A stretch of DNA of 32,004 nt from Chloroflexi bacterium ADurb.Bin180 (GTDB lineage: Bacteria; Chloroflexota; Anaerolineae; UBA2200): contig MWCV01000029.1 in the NCBI GenBank assembly GCA_002070215.1, positions 1 through 32,004 on the forward strand, written 5' to 3'. Every line of letters begins with the position of its first letter. Within the stretch, counting starts at the first letter, position 1. Shown here one piece after another: positions 23,296 through 31,883 of this stretch. The notes below the pieces were generated by a model. It ran no database searches, was not told where the DNA came from, and was given only the letters and a program-made list of their open reading frames with translations. The translations under genes and the position numbers were made by a program.

Positions 23296-23322
23296 GTGCC
23301 GCCTCCCTTCGATAGGTGCGCT

Positions 23323-23351
23323 ATTCTAGCCGTGGTTGTCGCCGTGGTCAA
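23323..23351 (-). promoter_or_regulatory. Promoter of the epimerase gene
   Basis: TTGACC (23351-23346) and TAGAAT (23328-23323) are 17 bp apart on the minus strand, 28 bp before the start codon. Confidence 0.6.
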
Positions 23352-23374
23352 CGGCCCCCTGGCTGCCGGCACGC

Positions 23375-23403
23375 TTGGCACGGACGCAGAGGTATGGTAC
23401 CAT
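23375..23403 (+). promoter_or_regulatory. Possible promoter of the 58-aa membrane protein
   Basis: TTGGCA (23375-23380) and TACCAT (23398-23403) are spaced 17 bp apart, just before a GGAGGA ribosome site. The two hexamers are imperfect. Confidence 0.4.
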
Positions 23404-23423
23404 TGCGGGCAAATGGAGGACCC

Positions 23424-23600
23424 GTGAGGAGTACTGCAACGAGGATAGGGATCGCGCTCATCCTGATCGCGATGGTATGGTTCGGCTCGAGCATAGTGCG
23501 CGCCGGGGCGCTGCTGCTGCGTGCCAACGTGGGCATCTATGAGGCGCTGATCGTCGCCGTCATCGGTGTGTTCGTTTTGCTGAGTTCGCGCCGGAAATGA
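23424..23600 (+). CDS. Small membrane protein, 58 aa, unknown
   Basis: GTG start with GGAGGA (23415-23420) three bases before. Two hydrophobic segments (about 8-30 and 38-53) are separated by LLLRANVGIYE, with a basic end SSRRK. No family is recognised. It is the only plus-strand gene between 16431 and the window end and has its own possible promoter. It is followed by a hairpin shared with the convergent protease gene. Confidence 0.55.
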   Translation: MRSTATRIGIALILIAMVWFGSSIVRAGALLLRANVGIYEALIVAVIGVFVLLSSRRK

Positions 23601-23605
23601 ACAGA

Positions 23606-23625
23606 ACGCGGGGACTATCCCGCGT
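23606..23625. terminator. Hairpin between convergent genes
   Basis: ACGCGGG (23606-23612) and CCCGCGT (23619-23625) form a perfect 7-bp stem between the small membrane protein and the protease gene. The T run is poor, so efficiency is uncertain. It may serve both strands. Confidence 0.4.
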
Positions 23626-23644
23626 CCTGCCCCCTTCGTTTCTT

Positions 23645-24655
23645 CTAGCTCGGTCTGGTTGCGCCGATGTCCGCGCCGCAGGAGGCGCAGAACCGAGCCG
23701 CCTCGCTGATCTTGGCCCCACAGGCCGGGCAGAACCGCTCGGCATTCGCCTGTGGCGTGCCCTGTTGCGGTGGAGTCTGCCTGTCCGGACTTGGTTCGTG
23801 CAGTCGGGCATAGTCGCCGCGCAGAATGCGCTGATACCCATCGGAATCAGCCCACTTGGCAATCTCGGCCACGCGCACCACCGGGTAGGGATGCGACTGC
23901 TGCAGAAGGACCGCCAGCTTGATCACTTTGTTCAGCACCGACGTGTCGTCGAGCTCCTCATAATCCTGTGCCTGGCGCTTTACTTCGTCGAGGTTGAACT
24001 CGGCGGGCAGGTCCGAAGACCAACCGGCAAGCTTGGCCAGCATACTCGAGACGGCAGGCTCATTCTGGGTGGCCAGCAGAGCGGCCCTGTCGGAGGAGAA
24101 CTCGGCCTTGCGGTACCATTCGAGCAGCGCGAGTTGAATGCCCATCGAGGCGAACTGGGCGATGCCCGGGAGGAGCTTGTCCAGTACCGCCGACCCGAAC
24201 ATGGTGAGAAAGCTGACCATGGTGGTGTACAACATGTGCTGGCATTTGACGTGCCCCATCTCATGGGCAATGACGCCAAGCAGTTCGTCTTCATCCATCA
24301 GCTCGATCAGCCCGGTGGTCACGACGATAAAGTAATCACTGATGCCCATCGCGTAGGCATTGATTTCGGGCGATGTGCGCAGGTAAAGCGTCGGCAGCTC
24401 GCGCAGGTCGAGCACGTGAGCCATGCGCTCATAGTCCCTGTACAGAGTGGGGAATTGCCTGGCCGACACGCGCAGACTGCTTGAGGTCTGCATCACGCGG
24501 ATGAACTTTTCCGACCATATTTCGGAGAACTTGGCCGTGACCTGGGGCAGCAGCGGCACTTTCTCCAGCGCGGCCATGGCCTGCTTGTCCAGCGGGTGCT
24601 GGAAAGCAGTGTGAGAAAGCCCCGGAAAGTCCTGGAGATCCTCTCGTAGCGGCAT
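23645..24655 (-). CDS. M48-family zinc metalloprotease with C-terminal double zinc ribbon
   Basis: 336 aa. The catalytic motif H-E-M-G-H is followed downstream by the third-ligand helix region (FSSDRAALLA), as in M48 (HtpX/Ste24/Oma1-like) proteases. Only weak hydrophobic segments surround the site, so it looks largely soluble or peripheral. The last 30 residues hold two CxxC knuckles (FCPACGAKI and FCASCGADI), a zinc ribbon added after a Pro/Gln linker. The next upstream gene encodes another zinc-ribbon membrane protein 27 bp away, suggesting joint action. The role is probably turnover of membrane or misfolded proteins. Confidence 0.8.
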   Translation of the reverse strand: MPLREDLQDFPGLSHTAFQHPLDKQAMAALEKVPLLPQVTAKFSEIWSEKFIRVMQTSSSLRVSARQFPTLYRDYERMAHVLDLRELPTLYLRTSPEINAYAMGISDYFIVVTTGLIELMDEDELLGVIAHEMGHVKCQHMLYTTMVSFLTMFGSAVLDKLLPGIAQFASMGIQLALLEWYRKAEFSSDRAALLATQNEPAVSSMLAKLAGWSSDLPAEFNLDEVKRQAQDYEELDDTSVLNKVIKLAVLLQQSHPYPVVRVAEIAKWADSDGYQRILRGDYARLHEPSPDRQTPPQQGTPQANAERFCPACGAKISEAARFCASCGADIGATRPS

Positions 24656-24682
24656 CTTTTGCCTCCTGTGTGCGTCCGAGTG

Positions 24683-25261
24683 CTAGACGGGCACCTTGCG
24701 GAATGCCCTCTTCGTGGGTGTCACAAAGGCCTGCCAAAGGGCAATGGCCCAGAACAGCAAAGACGTGGGTGATGCTTTGATGCCTTCGACGACGAGCCCC
24801 ATCATGATCGACGGGGACAGGAACAGCGGGATCCCGGTGTAGCCTTGTTCGGTCAGGTGTTTGACCGCGAAATGCCGCACGATCAGGTACTCGCTGAAGA
24901 GCAGCGCCACCAGAGTAATCAGCACCGCCATGATTTGCAGAACGCGACGTCTCTTCCGGCCGGCACCGAACATGACCGCCGTCCCGATTAGCCAGCCGAT
25001 GGCGATGGCTACGATCCCCAGCTCGTAATTGGTGATGACCACAACCGCGTACCACAGGACGCACCCGACCACGGCGGCAAGCAGACCCAGCAGAAGGGCC
25101 TGCGGTACCCTGGGCGCGCGGCTCTCCTCTTCGAACGTAGCCTCTGCTTTCTCCGCACAGCCCGCGCAAAGGTGGACAGCCGGCGCTTTCTTGTCTGCTG
25201 ATGGAACCAGAAAGCCCTGCCCTGGCTGCAATTCGGTTCCACAATTCGAGCACGTAGCCAT
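24683..25261 (-). CDS. Zinc-ribbon membrane protein, unknown
   Basis: 192 aa. N-terminal CSNCG (4-8) and CAGC knuckles flank a loop, followed by an acidic linker and about four membrane helices (roughly 52-75, 82-98, 106-124, 150-172). The C-terminus is basic. No named family is recognised. It is the first gene of a two-gene unit with the M48 protease and could anchor or regulate it. Confidence 0.6.
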   Translation of the reverse strand: MATCSNCGTELQPGQGFLVPSADKKAPAVHLCAGCAEKAEATFEEESRAPRVPQALLLGLLAAVVGCVLWYAVVVITNYELGIVAIAIGWLIGTAVMFGAGRKRRRVLQIMAVLITLVALLFSEYLIVRHFAVKHLTEQGYTGIPLFLSPSIMMGLVVEGIKASPTSLLFWAIALWQAFVTPTKRAFRKVPV

Positions 25262-25297
25262 GATGTCTATCCCCTGACCGGTTCTGTTGTGGTGCGG

Positions 25298-27097
25298 TTA
25301 GTCCACGGTCACCGTCTTGCTGAGATTCCGAGGAAAGTCCGGATCGATGCCTCTGGCCACGCTCAAGTGGTAGGCGATGAGCTGCGCAGGAATGGTGAGC
25401 ACGATTGGCGCCAGCAGTGGATCCGCTGCGGGTACGGGCAGAAAGTCCTGCACATTGGGACGCAGCATGGGGTGGTCGGCTGCCACAGCGATGGCGTAAC
25501 CCCCGCGTGTGGTCACCTCGTTGACATGATTGACCATCATGGCCTCGTCGCCAGGCGCGGTGAAGAAGAGCACCGGGTAGCCCTCGTGCACTGCGGCGAG
25601 GGGGCCGTGTTTGAATTCGCTGGAGAACATCCCTTCGCAGTGCGTGTAGGTGATTTCCTTGAGTTTGAGAGCCGCCTCGAGGGCAATGGCATGGGTCGTA
25701 CCATAGCCCAGACAGTGGAATGCCGGCCAGTTCAAGAGGTAATCCACCACGCGCTGGGCTGGCTCATCTGTTGCCTCTGCTGCCTGCTGCAGAATGTCCG
25801 GAAGCGCGGCCATCTCGTGGGCGTCGCCTCCGGCGAGCCGGTGCGCGAGGTAGAGGAACAGCACACATTCGTTGACAAAGGTCTTGGTGGCGGGCACGCT
25901 GATCTCGTAGCCGCAGGCGAGCGGAAGATAGACATCGCAGGCATGAGCCAGACTGGAGCCCAGGACGTTCAGCACCCCGAGAACCCTGCCGCCCCTAGCG
26001 CGCATGACCTTGACGGCGTTGAGGATGTCCTTGGTTTCTCCGCTCTGGCTGACAAAGACGGCGGTGTCGCGGGGACCGACGCAGTTGGCATACTGCTCGA
26101 TGAACTGCGGCCCAAGACAGGCCACGGCGGCGTGCCCGGCGATCTGGTTCAAGTAGTAGGAGGCCAGAAGGCACGCGTGGTAGCTGGTACCGCTGCCCAC
26201 CAGGTAGAGGGGGCGTTCTCCCGTTGCCCGGAGCGCGTCCACAAATCGGCCGAGGTGTGGCGTGGAGCCGAGCAGATGCAGCAATTCCCGGGCTACAGTT
26301 GGCTCCTCGTGGATCTCCTTGAGCATAAAGTGGGGGTAGCCGCCCTTCTCCGCGACCTCGAGCGGGCCCTCGTATGTCTCTTCACCGCGGGCGATGGGTG
26401 CGCCTGTGGCGACGTCGAAGAGCTCTACCTTGTCCGGTGAGAGCTTGACAATCTCGCCATCCTGGATGCGGACGATGTGACGGGTCAATGGGAGGATGCT
26501 GGGCAGGTCAGACGATAAACAGGTAAACCCATCGCCGCGGCCGGCGACAAGGCCAGAGCCCTTCTTGATGGCATAGAGGGCGTGCTGGTCGCGGTGGGTG
26601 ATGACAAAGGCATAGTCGCCCTCCAGGTCGACGTAGGCCGAGCGAATGGCGGCCAGCATGTCGCCGCCGTTGCGGTCAAAGTGGCGCTCGACGGCGTGAA
26701 TGCAGGTCTCACCGTCGTTGGTGCCGCGCAGGATCATGCCCTCGCTCAGGAACAGCTCGCGCAACTGGACGTTGTTGACCACGTTGCCGTTGTGCGCACC
26801 GACCATATCGCCGTCAGAGTCAAGGTGCGGCTGCGCATTCGCTTGCGAGGGAGCACCGAAGGTAGCCCAGCGCAACTGGGCAATTCCGCGCGAGCCGTGC
26901 ATCTCACCAAAGTGCAGCCTCGCACTGACATCGTCGATGCGCCCCGTGTCCTTCCGGAGGTCGATCTGCCCCGAGGACCACACCGTGGCACAGCCTACCG
27001 AGTCATAGCCGCGGTAAGCGAGCCGCCGGGCTGCTTCTACAAGGATCGGACCAAGGTTCTGCTCGTCAGTGGTTATGACGCCAAAGATACCGCACAT
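25298..27097 (-). CDS. glmS: Glutamine--fructose-6-phosphate aminotransferase (isomerizing)
   Basis: 599 aa, the usual length. It makes glucosamine-6-phosphate from fructose-6-phosphate and glutamine, the first step to UDP-GlcNAc. The N-terminal glutaminase domain starts MCGIFGVI with Cys2 as nucleophile after Met removal, and RLAYRGYDSVG follows. Two SIS domains carry GSGTSYHA and SQSGETKD. The C-terminus DPDFPRNLSKTVTVD is characteristic. Its AGGAG ribosome site is 11 nt before ATG. No glmS ribozyme core was seen in the leader. Confidence 0.95.
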   Translation of the reverse strand: MCGIFGVITTDEQNLGPILVEAARRLAYRGYDSVGCATVWSSGQIDLRKDTGRIDDVSARLHFGEMHGSRGIAQLRWATFGAPSQANAQPHLDSDGDMVGAHNGNVVNNVQLRELFLSEGMILRGTNDGETCIHAVERHFDRNGGDMLAAIRSAYVDLEGDYAFVITHRDQHALYAIKKGSGLVAGRGDGFTCLSSDLPSILPLTRHIVRIQDGEIVKLSPDKVELFDVATGAPIARGEETYEGPLEVAEKGGYPHFMLKEIHEEPTVARELLHLLGSTPHLGRFVDALRATGERPLYLVGSGTSYHACLLASYYLNQIAGHAAVACLGPQFIEQYANCVGPRDTAVFVSQSGETKDILNAVKVMRARGGRVLGVLNVLGSSLAHACDVYLPLACGYEISVPATKTFVNECVLFLYLAHRLAGGDAHEMAALPDILQQAAEATDEPAQRVVDYLLNWPAFHCLGYGTTHAIALEAALKLKEITYTHCEGMFSSEFKHGPLAAVHEGYPVLFFTAPGDEAMMVNHVNEVTTRGGYAIAVAADHPMLRPNVQDFLPVPAADPLLAPIVLTIPAQLIAYHLSVARGIDPDFPRNLSKTVTVD

Positions 27098-27136
27098 AGA
27101 CCGTGCATCTCCTGTCTCTGCGATTGCACCAATTGC

Positions 27137-27165
27137 ATTCTACGCCATTGCCGTTTCGACACCAA
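27137..27165 (-). promoter_or_regulatory. Promoter candidate for glmS
   Basis: TTGGTG (27165-27160) and TAGAAT (27142-27137) are 17 bp apart on the minus strand. The rest of 27166-27358 holds no gene that I can support. Confidence 0.5.
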
Positions 27166-27358
27166 AAGGCGATGGCCGGCCAAGGCAGCACCCAGTGGCA
27201 GGTCAGCGCAGCGCAAGACGCAGAGCCGCGCCATCGAGCGCATACAAACCCGGCACAGGACTGGGCGGAGAATGCCAGCCGGCTCGAGACGAGGCTTCGG
27301 CGGCAGGCCGCACTTGCCCTGAACATAACTCATGCTCGCTGGTGGCCCAGCTCATCAG

Positions 27359-27748
27359 TCATCCCGGGTTGACCCGGCGGGCGAGAAGGTACCACAGGCC
27401 CAGATGCAGGCTGGCGGCAAGCACGACTATGGCCCAGAAGCCGGGTTTCAGAGTCTTGTGTCGGAACAGAACCATACCGAGGCAGACTCCAGCAAAGCCA
27501 CCCAACAGGCAGAGGCTATAGAACACTGCTTCTGGAATGCGGGGCAGGCTCTGCCGGGCGGCGAACTTGTCCCAGCCCATCAACGGCAGCGAGATGAGGC
27601 TCATACTAAGCCACCACAGAAAGAGCCGGTTGCCGCCGCCAAAGGTGGCGAGCAGCGCGAAAAGACCGGCGTGAGCGACAAGGGCTGGAGCGAGGTAAGT
27701 GAGGACGGTGGTCTGCCTCCGGGTGCTATGCGGCGAACGATTGGTCAT
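27359..27748 (-). CDS. DUF1294-family membrane protein
   Basis: 129 aa from ATG 27748 with AGGAG seven bases before; the longer reading to 27934 crosses the rplL terminator region. Seen: several short membrane helices and the family hallmarks M-G-W-D-K-F-A-A, RIPE, LLGGFAG and LFRHKTLKPGFW. Function is unknown. Some relatives are fused to cold-shock domains. It follows the ribosomal block after a terminator, and between them (27749-27929) I see no gene. Confidence 0.8.
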   Translation of the reverse strand: MTNRSPHSTRRQTTVLTYLAPALVAHAGLFALLATFGGGNRLFLWWLSMSLISLPLMGWDKFAARQSLPRIPEAVFYSLCLLGGFAGVCLGMVLFRHKTLKPGFWAIVVLAASLHLGLWYLLARRVNPG

Positions 27749-27929
27749 GTGCGGGCTCCTGCGCGTTGAGGGGACTGGGCCGCTCCTTCTGCAGGGCGGC
27801 TCTGACTGAGCATACTCAGACGCGGCGGCGGTGCCAAATGCGCCCCGTGTCTGCCCGGGGAATGGCGCGACCAGATCCCATCTGGGGGGGAGTGGTGCAC
27901 GCACAGGTGACGGGGCACAGGCGAGCAAA

Positions 27930-27974
27930 CACAACAGGCCCCTGGAGAGAGATGCGTTTCACTCCAGAGGCCTG
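27930..27974 (-). terminator. Terminator of the rplJL unit
   Basis: On the minus strand CAGGCCTCTGGAG (27974-27962) pairs with CTCCAGGGGCCTG (27947-27935), followed by TTGTGTTTG. It sits 25 bp after the rplL stop. Confidence 0.75.
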
Positions 27975-27998
27975 CGGGCTTGCCTTGCGGAGGGGTTG

Positions 27999-28388
27999 TT
28001 ACTTGATCTCGACTACCGCGCCGGCCTCGATCAGCTTGGCCTTGGCAGAGGCGGCTTCTTCCTTGGTGGCGCCCTTCTTGACGCTGGTGGGGGCGCTCTC
28101 AACCATATCCTTGGACTCCTTGAGGCCAAGGTTGGTGAGCTCGCGGATCACCTTGATGACCTTGATCTTTTCCGGGCCAACTTCTTTCAGCACGATCTCG
28201 AACTCGTGCTGCTCTTCGGCGGCCTCGGCTGCGGGGGCAGCGCCAGCGGCTGCGGGGGCAGCGGCGGCGGCTACAGCCACGGGGGCAGCAGCGGTCACAC
28301 CCCAGCGCTCTTCGAGCGCCTTCTTGAGCTCGACCAGCTCGAGCACGCTCATCTTTTCAATTGCTTCGATGATTTCCTGGGAATTCAT
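27999..28388 (-). CDS. rplL: 50S ribosomal protein L7/L12
   Basis: 129 aa from ATG 28388 (AAGGAG ten bases upstream). N-terminal dimer domain ([20 protein letters not shown]), Ala/Pro/Val-rich hinge (about 33-58), and C-terminal factor-binding domain ([20 protein letters not shown], then [11 protein letters not shown]). It forms the stalk on L10 that recruits translation factors. Last gene of the unit. Confidence 0.95.
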   Translation of the reverse strand: MNSQEIIEAIEKMSVLELVELKKALEERWGVTAAAPVAVAAAAAPAAAGAAPAAEAAEEQHEFEIVLKEVGPEKIKVIKVIRELTNLGLKESKDMVESAPTSVKKGATKEEAASAKAKLIEAGAVVEIK

Positions 28389-28474
28389 TGGTCTAGTTCT
28401 CCTTGAGATCGGTTCTGCCGCGAAGGCGCCCGTTGCCGGGTGATGGATTTCCTCGCGGTGTTTGGTCCAACTGG

Positions 28475-29008
28475 CTAGGCGGTGGCCTCGCCCAGTTGAT
28501 CGGCGCGCGCCTGCAGCACATAGATGATGCCGCGGAGCGCTCCATCCAGCACGCCAACAAAGCCCGACAAGGGCGAGACGATGTTGCCGATGGCCTGAGC
28601 ACGCAGCACGTCCGTGGCGGGCAGGCTGGGTAGCATCTGCACATCGGCCTTGCTGATCAGACGGTCGCCCATCCATCCGCCGCGGATCTTGAAGGCCTCG
28701 TTCTCTCGCGCAAAATCGAGCATGGTGCGCACTGGCTGAGCCATGTCACCAAAGGCCACTCCCAGTGCACTGGGCCCCTCGAGCAAGTGCTCCGGCTGGA
28801 AGGAGCCAAGCTCCTCTAGCGTCTTGAGCACGAGGGTGTTCTTGGTGACCAGGAATCTGCTGTTGAGTGGCCGCAGCCTGTTGCGCAGCTGTGCCAACTT
28901 GGGGGCAGTGAGCCCTCGATATTCGGCAACGACTACCACGCTGCTGCGAGCGAGAATGTCCTTCAGTTCCTGAATGGTTTCTTGCTTCTTGTCCTTACTG
29001 ACTGGCAA
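28475..29008 (-). CDS. rplJ: 50S ribosomal protein L10
   Basis: 177 aa from TTG 29008, with GAGGTG seven bases upstream. Family features: [37 protein letters not shown], then FLVTKNTL. It binds 23S rRNA and holds L7/L12 dimers through its C-terminal helix. It has its own promoter and attenuator-bearing leader, consistent with autogenous control by L10-L12. Confidence 0.95.
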   Translation of the reverse strand: MPVSKDKKQETIQELKDILARSSVVVVAEYRGLTAPKLAQLRNRLRPLNSRFLVTKNTLVLKTLEELGSFQPEHLLEGPSALGVAFGDMAQPVRTMLDFARENEAFKIRGGWMGDRLISKADVQMLPSLPATDVLRAQAIGNIVSPLSGFVGVLDGALRGIIYVLQARADQLGEATA

Positions 29009-29045
29009 TGGTTTTCACCTCCCTTATTGCGATTGACCAACAAAA

Positions 29046-29081
29046 ATGGGGTCTCTGCGCCAGCTCACGCAAAGACCCCAT
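29046..29081 (-). terminator. Attenuator in the rplJ leader
   Basis: ATGGGGTCTTTGCG (29081-29068) pairs with CGCAGAGACCCCAT (29059-29046), followed by TTTTTG on the minus strand, 38 bp before the rplJ start. The 85 nt between the promoter start and this hairpin probably hold the L10-binding leader fold. The rest of 29009-29261 has no gene. Confidence 0.75.
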
Positions 29082-29172
29082 CATACCGACTGGAGTACTC
29101 ATCGTTTGCCTCGGCAGGCGGTCCATTAAGCGCCTCAGCGGCGCACCTGCTGTCTCTGGCGACCAGATAGCT

Positions 29173-29200
29173 ATTGTACGGCACCCGGCCAGCTTGTCAA
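29173..29200 (-). promoter_or_regulatory. Promoter of rplJL
   Basis: TTGACA (29200-29195) and TACAAT (29178-29173) are 16 bp apart on the minus strand, with transcription expected near 29166, inside the rplA-rplJ gap. Confidence 0.75.
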
Positions 29201-29261
29201 GTTCGCCTGGTGCTCTGAATTGTTTGACCCGGCTTGGGCTGCCGGCTGCCTATCAGCGCGA

Positions 29262-29975
29262 CTAGGCGGCCTTGAGCTCCAGCGACTGGTTGACGTCGAC
29301 CCGGATTCCCGGTCCCATCGAAGGGGCCATGGTGATCTTCTTAATGTAGATGCCTTTGACCGAACTCGGCTTGGCACGCGAGATGGCTTCCATCAGCGCG
29401 CTCAAGTTGGCCATCAGTTGCTCGGGGGTGAATTGCACCTTCCCGACGGGAACGTGGATGCTGCCCATCTTGTCCAACCGGTACTCGACTCGTCCCTGGC
29501 GAGCCTCGCGGATCACCCGCGGCAGCTCTTCAGGGGCCACAACGGTGTTCGTCTTGGGGTTGGGCATGAGTCCGCGAGGGCCGAGGACCTTGCCCAGGCG
29601 GCCGACCTTACCCATCATGCTCGGAGTGGCCATCGCCACGTCGAACTCGAGCCAGCCTCCCTGTACCTTGGCCACAAGGTCGTCGCCACCAACCACATCC
29701 GCTCCGGCCTCCTGGGCCAGGCGCGCTCCGTCGCCCTCGGCAAAGACGGCGATGCGGACGACCTTGCCGGAGCCGCTGGGCAGAAGGACCGTTCCACGAA
29801 TCTGCTGATCGGCCTTCCGCGAGTCCAGGTTCATCCTCAGGTGCAGGTCAACGCTGGCGTTGAACTGGGCGATGTTGAGCTTGCCAACCAACGCGCACGC
29901 CTCCTGCGGTGTGTAGATCTTGTCGTGATCTACGAGCTTGACAACTTCGTTGTACTTCTTGCCACGCTTTCGCAT
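29262..29975 (-). CDS. rplA: 50S ribosomal protein L1
   Basis: 237 aa from ATG 29975 (AGGAGG four bases upstream; the longer reading to 30095 overlaps rplK). Typical start RKRGKKYNEV, domain II with GADVVGGDDLVAKVQGGW, and the LGPRGLMPNPKTNTV signature. It forms the L1 stalk at the E site. Confidence 0.95.
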   Translation of the reverse strand: MRKRGKKYNEVVKLVDHDKIYTPQEACALVGKLNIAQFNASVDLHLRMNLDSRKADQQIRGTVLLPSGSGKVVRIAVFAEGDGARLAQEAGADVVGGDDLVAKVQGGWLEFDVAMATPSMMGKVGRLGKVLGPRGLMPNPKTNTVVAPEELPRVIREARQGRVEYRLDKMGSIHVPVGKVQFTPEQLMANLSALMEAISRAKPSSVKGIYIKKITMAPSMGPGIRVDVNQSLELKAA

Positions 29976-30015
29976 ACTGCCTCCTATGTGGTATTGGCGG
30001 GCAAAGCCCTCCCAC

Positions 30016-30444
30016 CTACTCGCCGGTGATCTCCACACCCATACTGCGAGCAGTGCCTTCAACGATCTTGACCGCGCCATCGAGATCAATGGCATTCAGG
30101 TCAGCCATCTTGAGCTTGGCGATGTCGCGCAACTGCTGCCGCGTGATCTTGCCTACCTTTGACTTTTTGGAGTCAGCCGAGCCTTTCTCGATTCCGGCGG
30201 CCTTCTTGAGCAGGTCATAGGCTGGCGGCGTCTTGGTCACAAAGGTGAAGGAGCGGTCGGCAAATATCGTGATCTCGACCGGGATGACCGTGCCGGTCTG
30301 GTTTGCCGTTCTGGCGTTGTACTCCTTGACGAACTGCATGATGTTGACGCCGTGCTGGCCCAGAGCGGGGCCAACGGGCGGGGCCGGATTGGCCTTGCCA
30401 GCTTCGATCTGCAGTTTGACGATTGCCTTTACTTGCTTTGCCAC
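30016..30444 (-). CDS. rplK: 50S ribosomal protein L11
   Basis: 142 aa from GTG 30444 with GGAGG four bases before. [20 protein letters not shown] and the [17 protein letters not shown] motif are diagnostic. The C-terminal RNA-binding domain ends [12 protein letters not shown]. It forms the GTPase-associated centre. Confidence 0.95.
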   Translation of the reverse strand: MAKQVKAIVKLQIEAGKANPAPPVGPALGQHGVNIMQFVKEYNARTANQTGTVIPVEITIFADRSFTFVTKTPPAYDLLKKAAGIEKGSADSKKSKVGKITRQQLRDIAKLKMADLNAIDLDGAVKIVEGTARSMGVEITGE

Positions 30445-30523
30445 GGGTCCTCCAAGTGCTGCAAACTGGACAATGAATCTCAAGCCATGCCGCATGCTGG
30501 CGGTCAGGCTGAACTATCTGGCG

Positions 30524-31177
30524 CTACTGCCGCTGTACCTGTAAAAAGTCGAGTTCAACCGGCGTTTCGCGACCAAAGAACGAGACCAGGACGGTCACCT
30601 TGCCCTTGTCGAGGTTCAGTTCCTCTACGATACCGACAAAGTCGGCAAACGGGCCGTCGACGATGCGCACCGACTGCCCCTCGCGGAAACTGATCTTGAT
30701 CCTGGGCGCCTCGGCTTCCATTCGCTGCCGGATCTTGCTTACTTCGTCCGGGTGCAGCGGGGCTGGTTGAGTACCAGCACTGACAAACCCGGTGACGCCA
30801 GGGGTGTTGCGCACAACGTACCAGGACTCTTCATCCAGGATCATGTTCACGAGGATGTAGCCAGGGAAGACGCGCTTCTTGGTGCGACGCCGGTGGCCTT
30901 CCTTGATCTCGATTTCTTCCTCTGTGGGCACAACGACCTCAAAGATCTTGTTCTGCATGTTCATGGACTCGATGCGGTTCTGCAGGTTCTTCATGACCTT
31001 GTTTTCGTAGCCAGAATAGCTGTGGACTACGTACCAGGCCCTGCCGTCCTGCACCTGCACCTGATCCGACGCAGCCAGTTCAGCGAGATCCGCCTCGTCA
31101 GGCGTGCCTTCGGGGAGGGGAAGGTCTCGCTTGTCTTTATCTAGTTCTTCCACAGGGTGCTCAGTCTCTGGATTCAT
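30524..31177 (-). CDS. nusG: Transcription termination/antitermination factor NusG
   Basis: 217 aa from ATG 31177 (GTG 31180 is an equal alternative; the ribosome site is weak). An acidic 45-residue N-terminal extension precedes the NGN domain (WYVVHSYSGYENKV, then RVFPGYILVNM). The KOW domain has VRIVDGPFADFVGIVEELN. It travels with RNA polymerase and couples it to ribosomes or Rho. The acidic extension is longer than in E. coli NusG. Confidence 0.93.
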   Translation of the reverse strand: MNPETEHPVEELDKDKRDLPLPEGTPDEADLAELAASDQVQVQDGRAWYVVHSYSGYENKVMKNLQNRIESMNMQNKIFEVVVPTEEEIEIKEGHRRRTKKRVFPGYILVNMILDEESWYVVRNTPGVTGFVSAGTQPAPLHPDEVSKIRQRMEAEAPRIKISFREGQSVRIVDGPFADFVGIVEELNLDKGKVTVLVSFFGRETPVELDFLQVQRQ

Positions 31178-31204
31178 CACCGCTCACTTGTCTCTGCAGG
31201 CGCT

Positions 31205-31420
31205 TTACTTGCTCGTGCCCAGGCTGATGATGGCCTGCATCAGCCGTGCAAAGCCCCAGTCCAGCAAAGCCATAAAGATGCTCATCAGCACGAGTACCAC
31301 CAGCACGATTGCGCTGAGCCGGAAGACTTCCTGACGCGATGGCCAGGTGACTTTGCGCACTTCGGCGCGCACTTCGCGGAAATAGCGGGTGAGTCGATTG
31401 TCTTTCAGTGTCTCGGTCAT
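31205..31420 (-). CDS. secE: Preprotein translocase subunit SecE
   Basis: 71 aa with a single membrane helix (about 36-56), preceded by the conserved YFREVRAEVRKVTWPSRQEV motif. It clamps the two halves of SecY. Standard position before nusG. Confidence 0.93.
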   Translation of the reverse strand: MTETLKDNRLTRYFREVRAEVRKVTWPSRQEVFRLSAIVLVVLVLMSIFMALLDWGFARLMQAIISLGTSK

Positions 31421-31550
31421 CGCTTCTTCCCCTCACACAAGGAGAGCCCAGGACCAGCCGCTGTCAGAACGGCGCTCTGAAGGGCCGCTGCCTGTCAGCT
31501 CGTGGCCCTTCGCCGTGCGGCTTGGCCCTGAGTCTCTCTTCGCTCCACAA

Positions 31551-31623
31551 CAGGCCAGGCAGGACTTGAACCCGCGACCTGCGGTTTTGGAGACCGCTGC
31601 TCTACCAGTTGAGCTACTGGCCT
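31551..31623 (-). tRNA. tRNA-Trp (anticodon CCA)
   Basis: 73 nt on the minus strand. Acceptor AGGCCAG/CTGGCCT, D-arm GCTC/GAGC, anticodon stem GCGGT/ACCGC with loop CTCCAAA (CCA anticodon), T-arm GCGGG/CCTGC with TTCAAGT, discriminator G. The CCA end is not encoded. It lies between rpmG and secE, as in many bacteria. Confidence 0.95.
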
Positions 31624-31645
31624 ACACTTGCTCTGCTGCCTGCTG

Positions 31646-31810
31646 CTACTTGGCCTCACGATGGAGGGTGTGTTTCTTGCACCGGCAGCAGTACTTCTTG
31701 AACTCGATACGACCCTGGTCGTTCTTACGGCTCTTCTCGGTGGTATAGTTGCGTTCCTTGCACTCGGTGCAAGCCATCGTCACCACCACACGGTTTTCCT
31801 TCTTTGCCAT
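31646..31810 (-). CDS. rpmG: 50S ribosomal protein L33
   Basis: 54 aa from ATG 31810 (a longer reading adds six unlikely residues). The two CxxC pairs (CTEC and CCRC) make this the zinc-binding form. [11 protein letters not shown] and [17 protein letters not shown] are typical. Confidence 0.93.
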   Translation of the reverse strand: MAKKENRVVVTMACTECKERNYTTEKSRKNDQGRIEFKKYCCRCKKHTLHREAK

Positions 31811-31842
31811 TTCGGTCCATCCCCACAAGATGAGCGGTATCG

Positions 31843-31868
31843 TTGAGAGGGGAGAAGCCCCTCTCAGC
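31843..31868 (-). terminator. Hairpin after tuf
   Basis: CTGAGAGGGG pairs with CCCCTCTCAA around a short CTTCT loop, 16 bp after the tuf stop on the minus strand. The T run is weak, so readthrough into rpmG is possible. Confidence 0.5.
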
Positions 31869-31883
31869 GAGGTGCGCTCGTTA

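Noticed and set aside
27098-27358. glmS ribozyme upstream of glmS
   Set aside because: No core resembling the ribozyme was recognised; only an ordinary promoter and ribosome site are seen.
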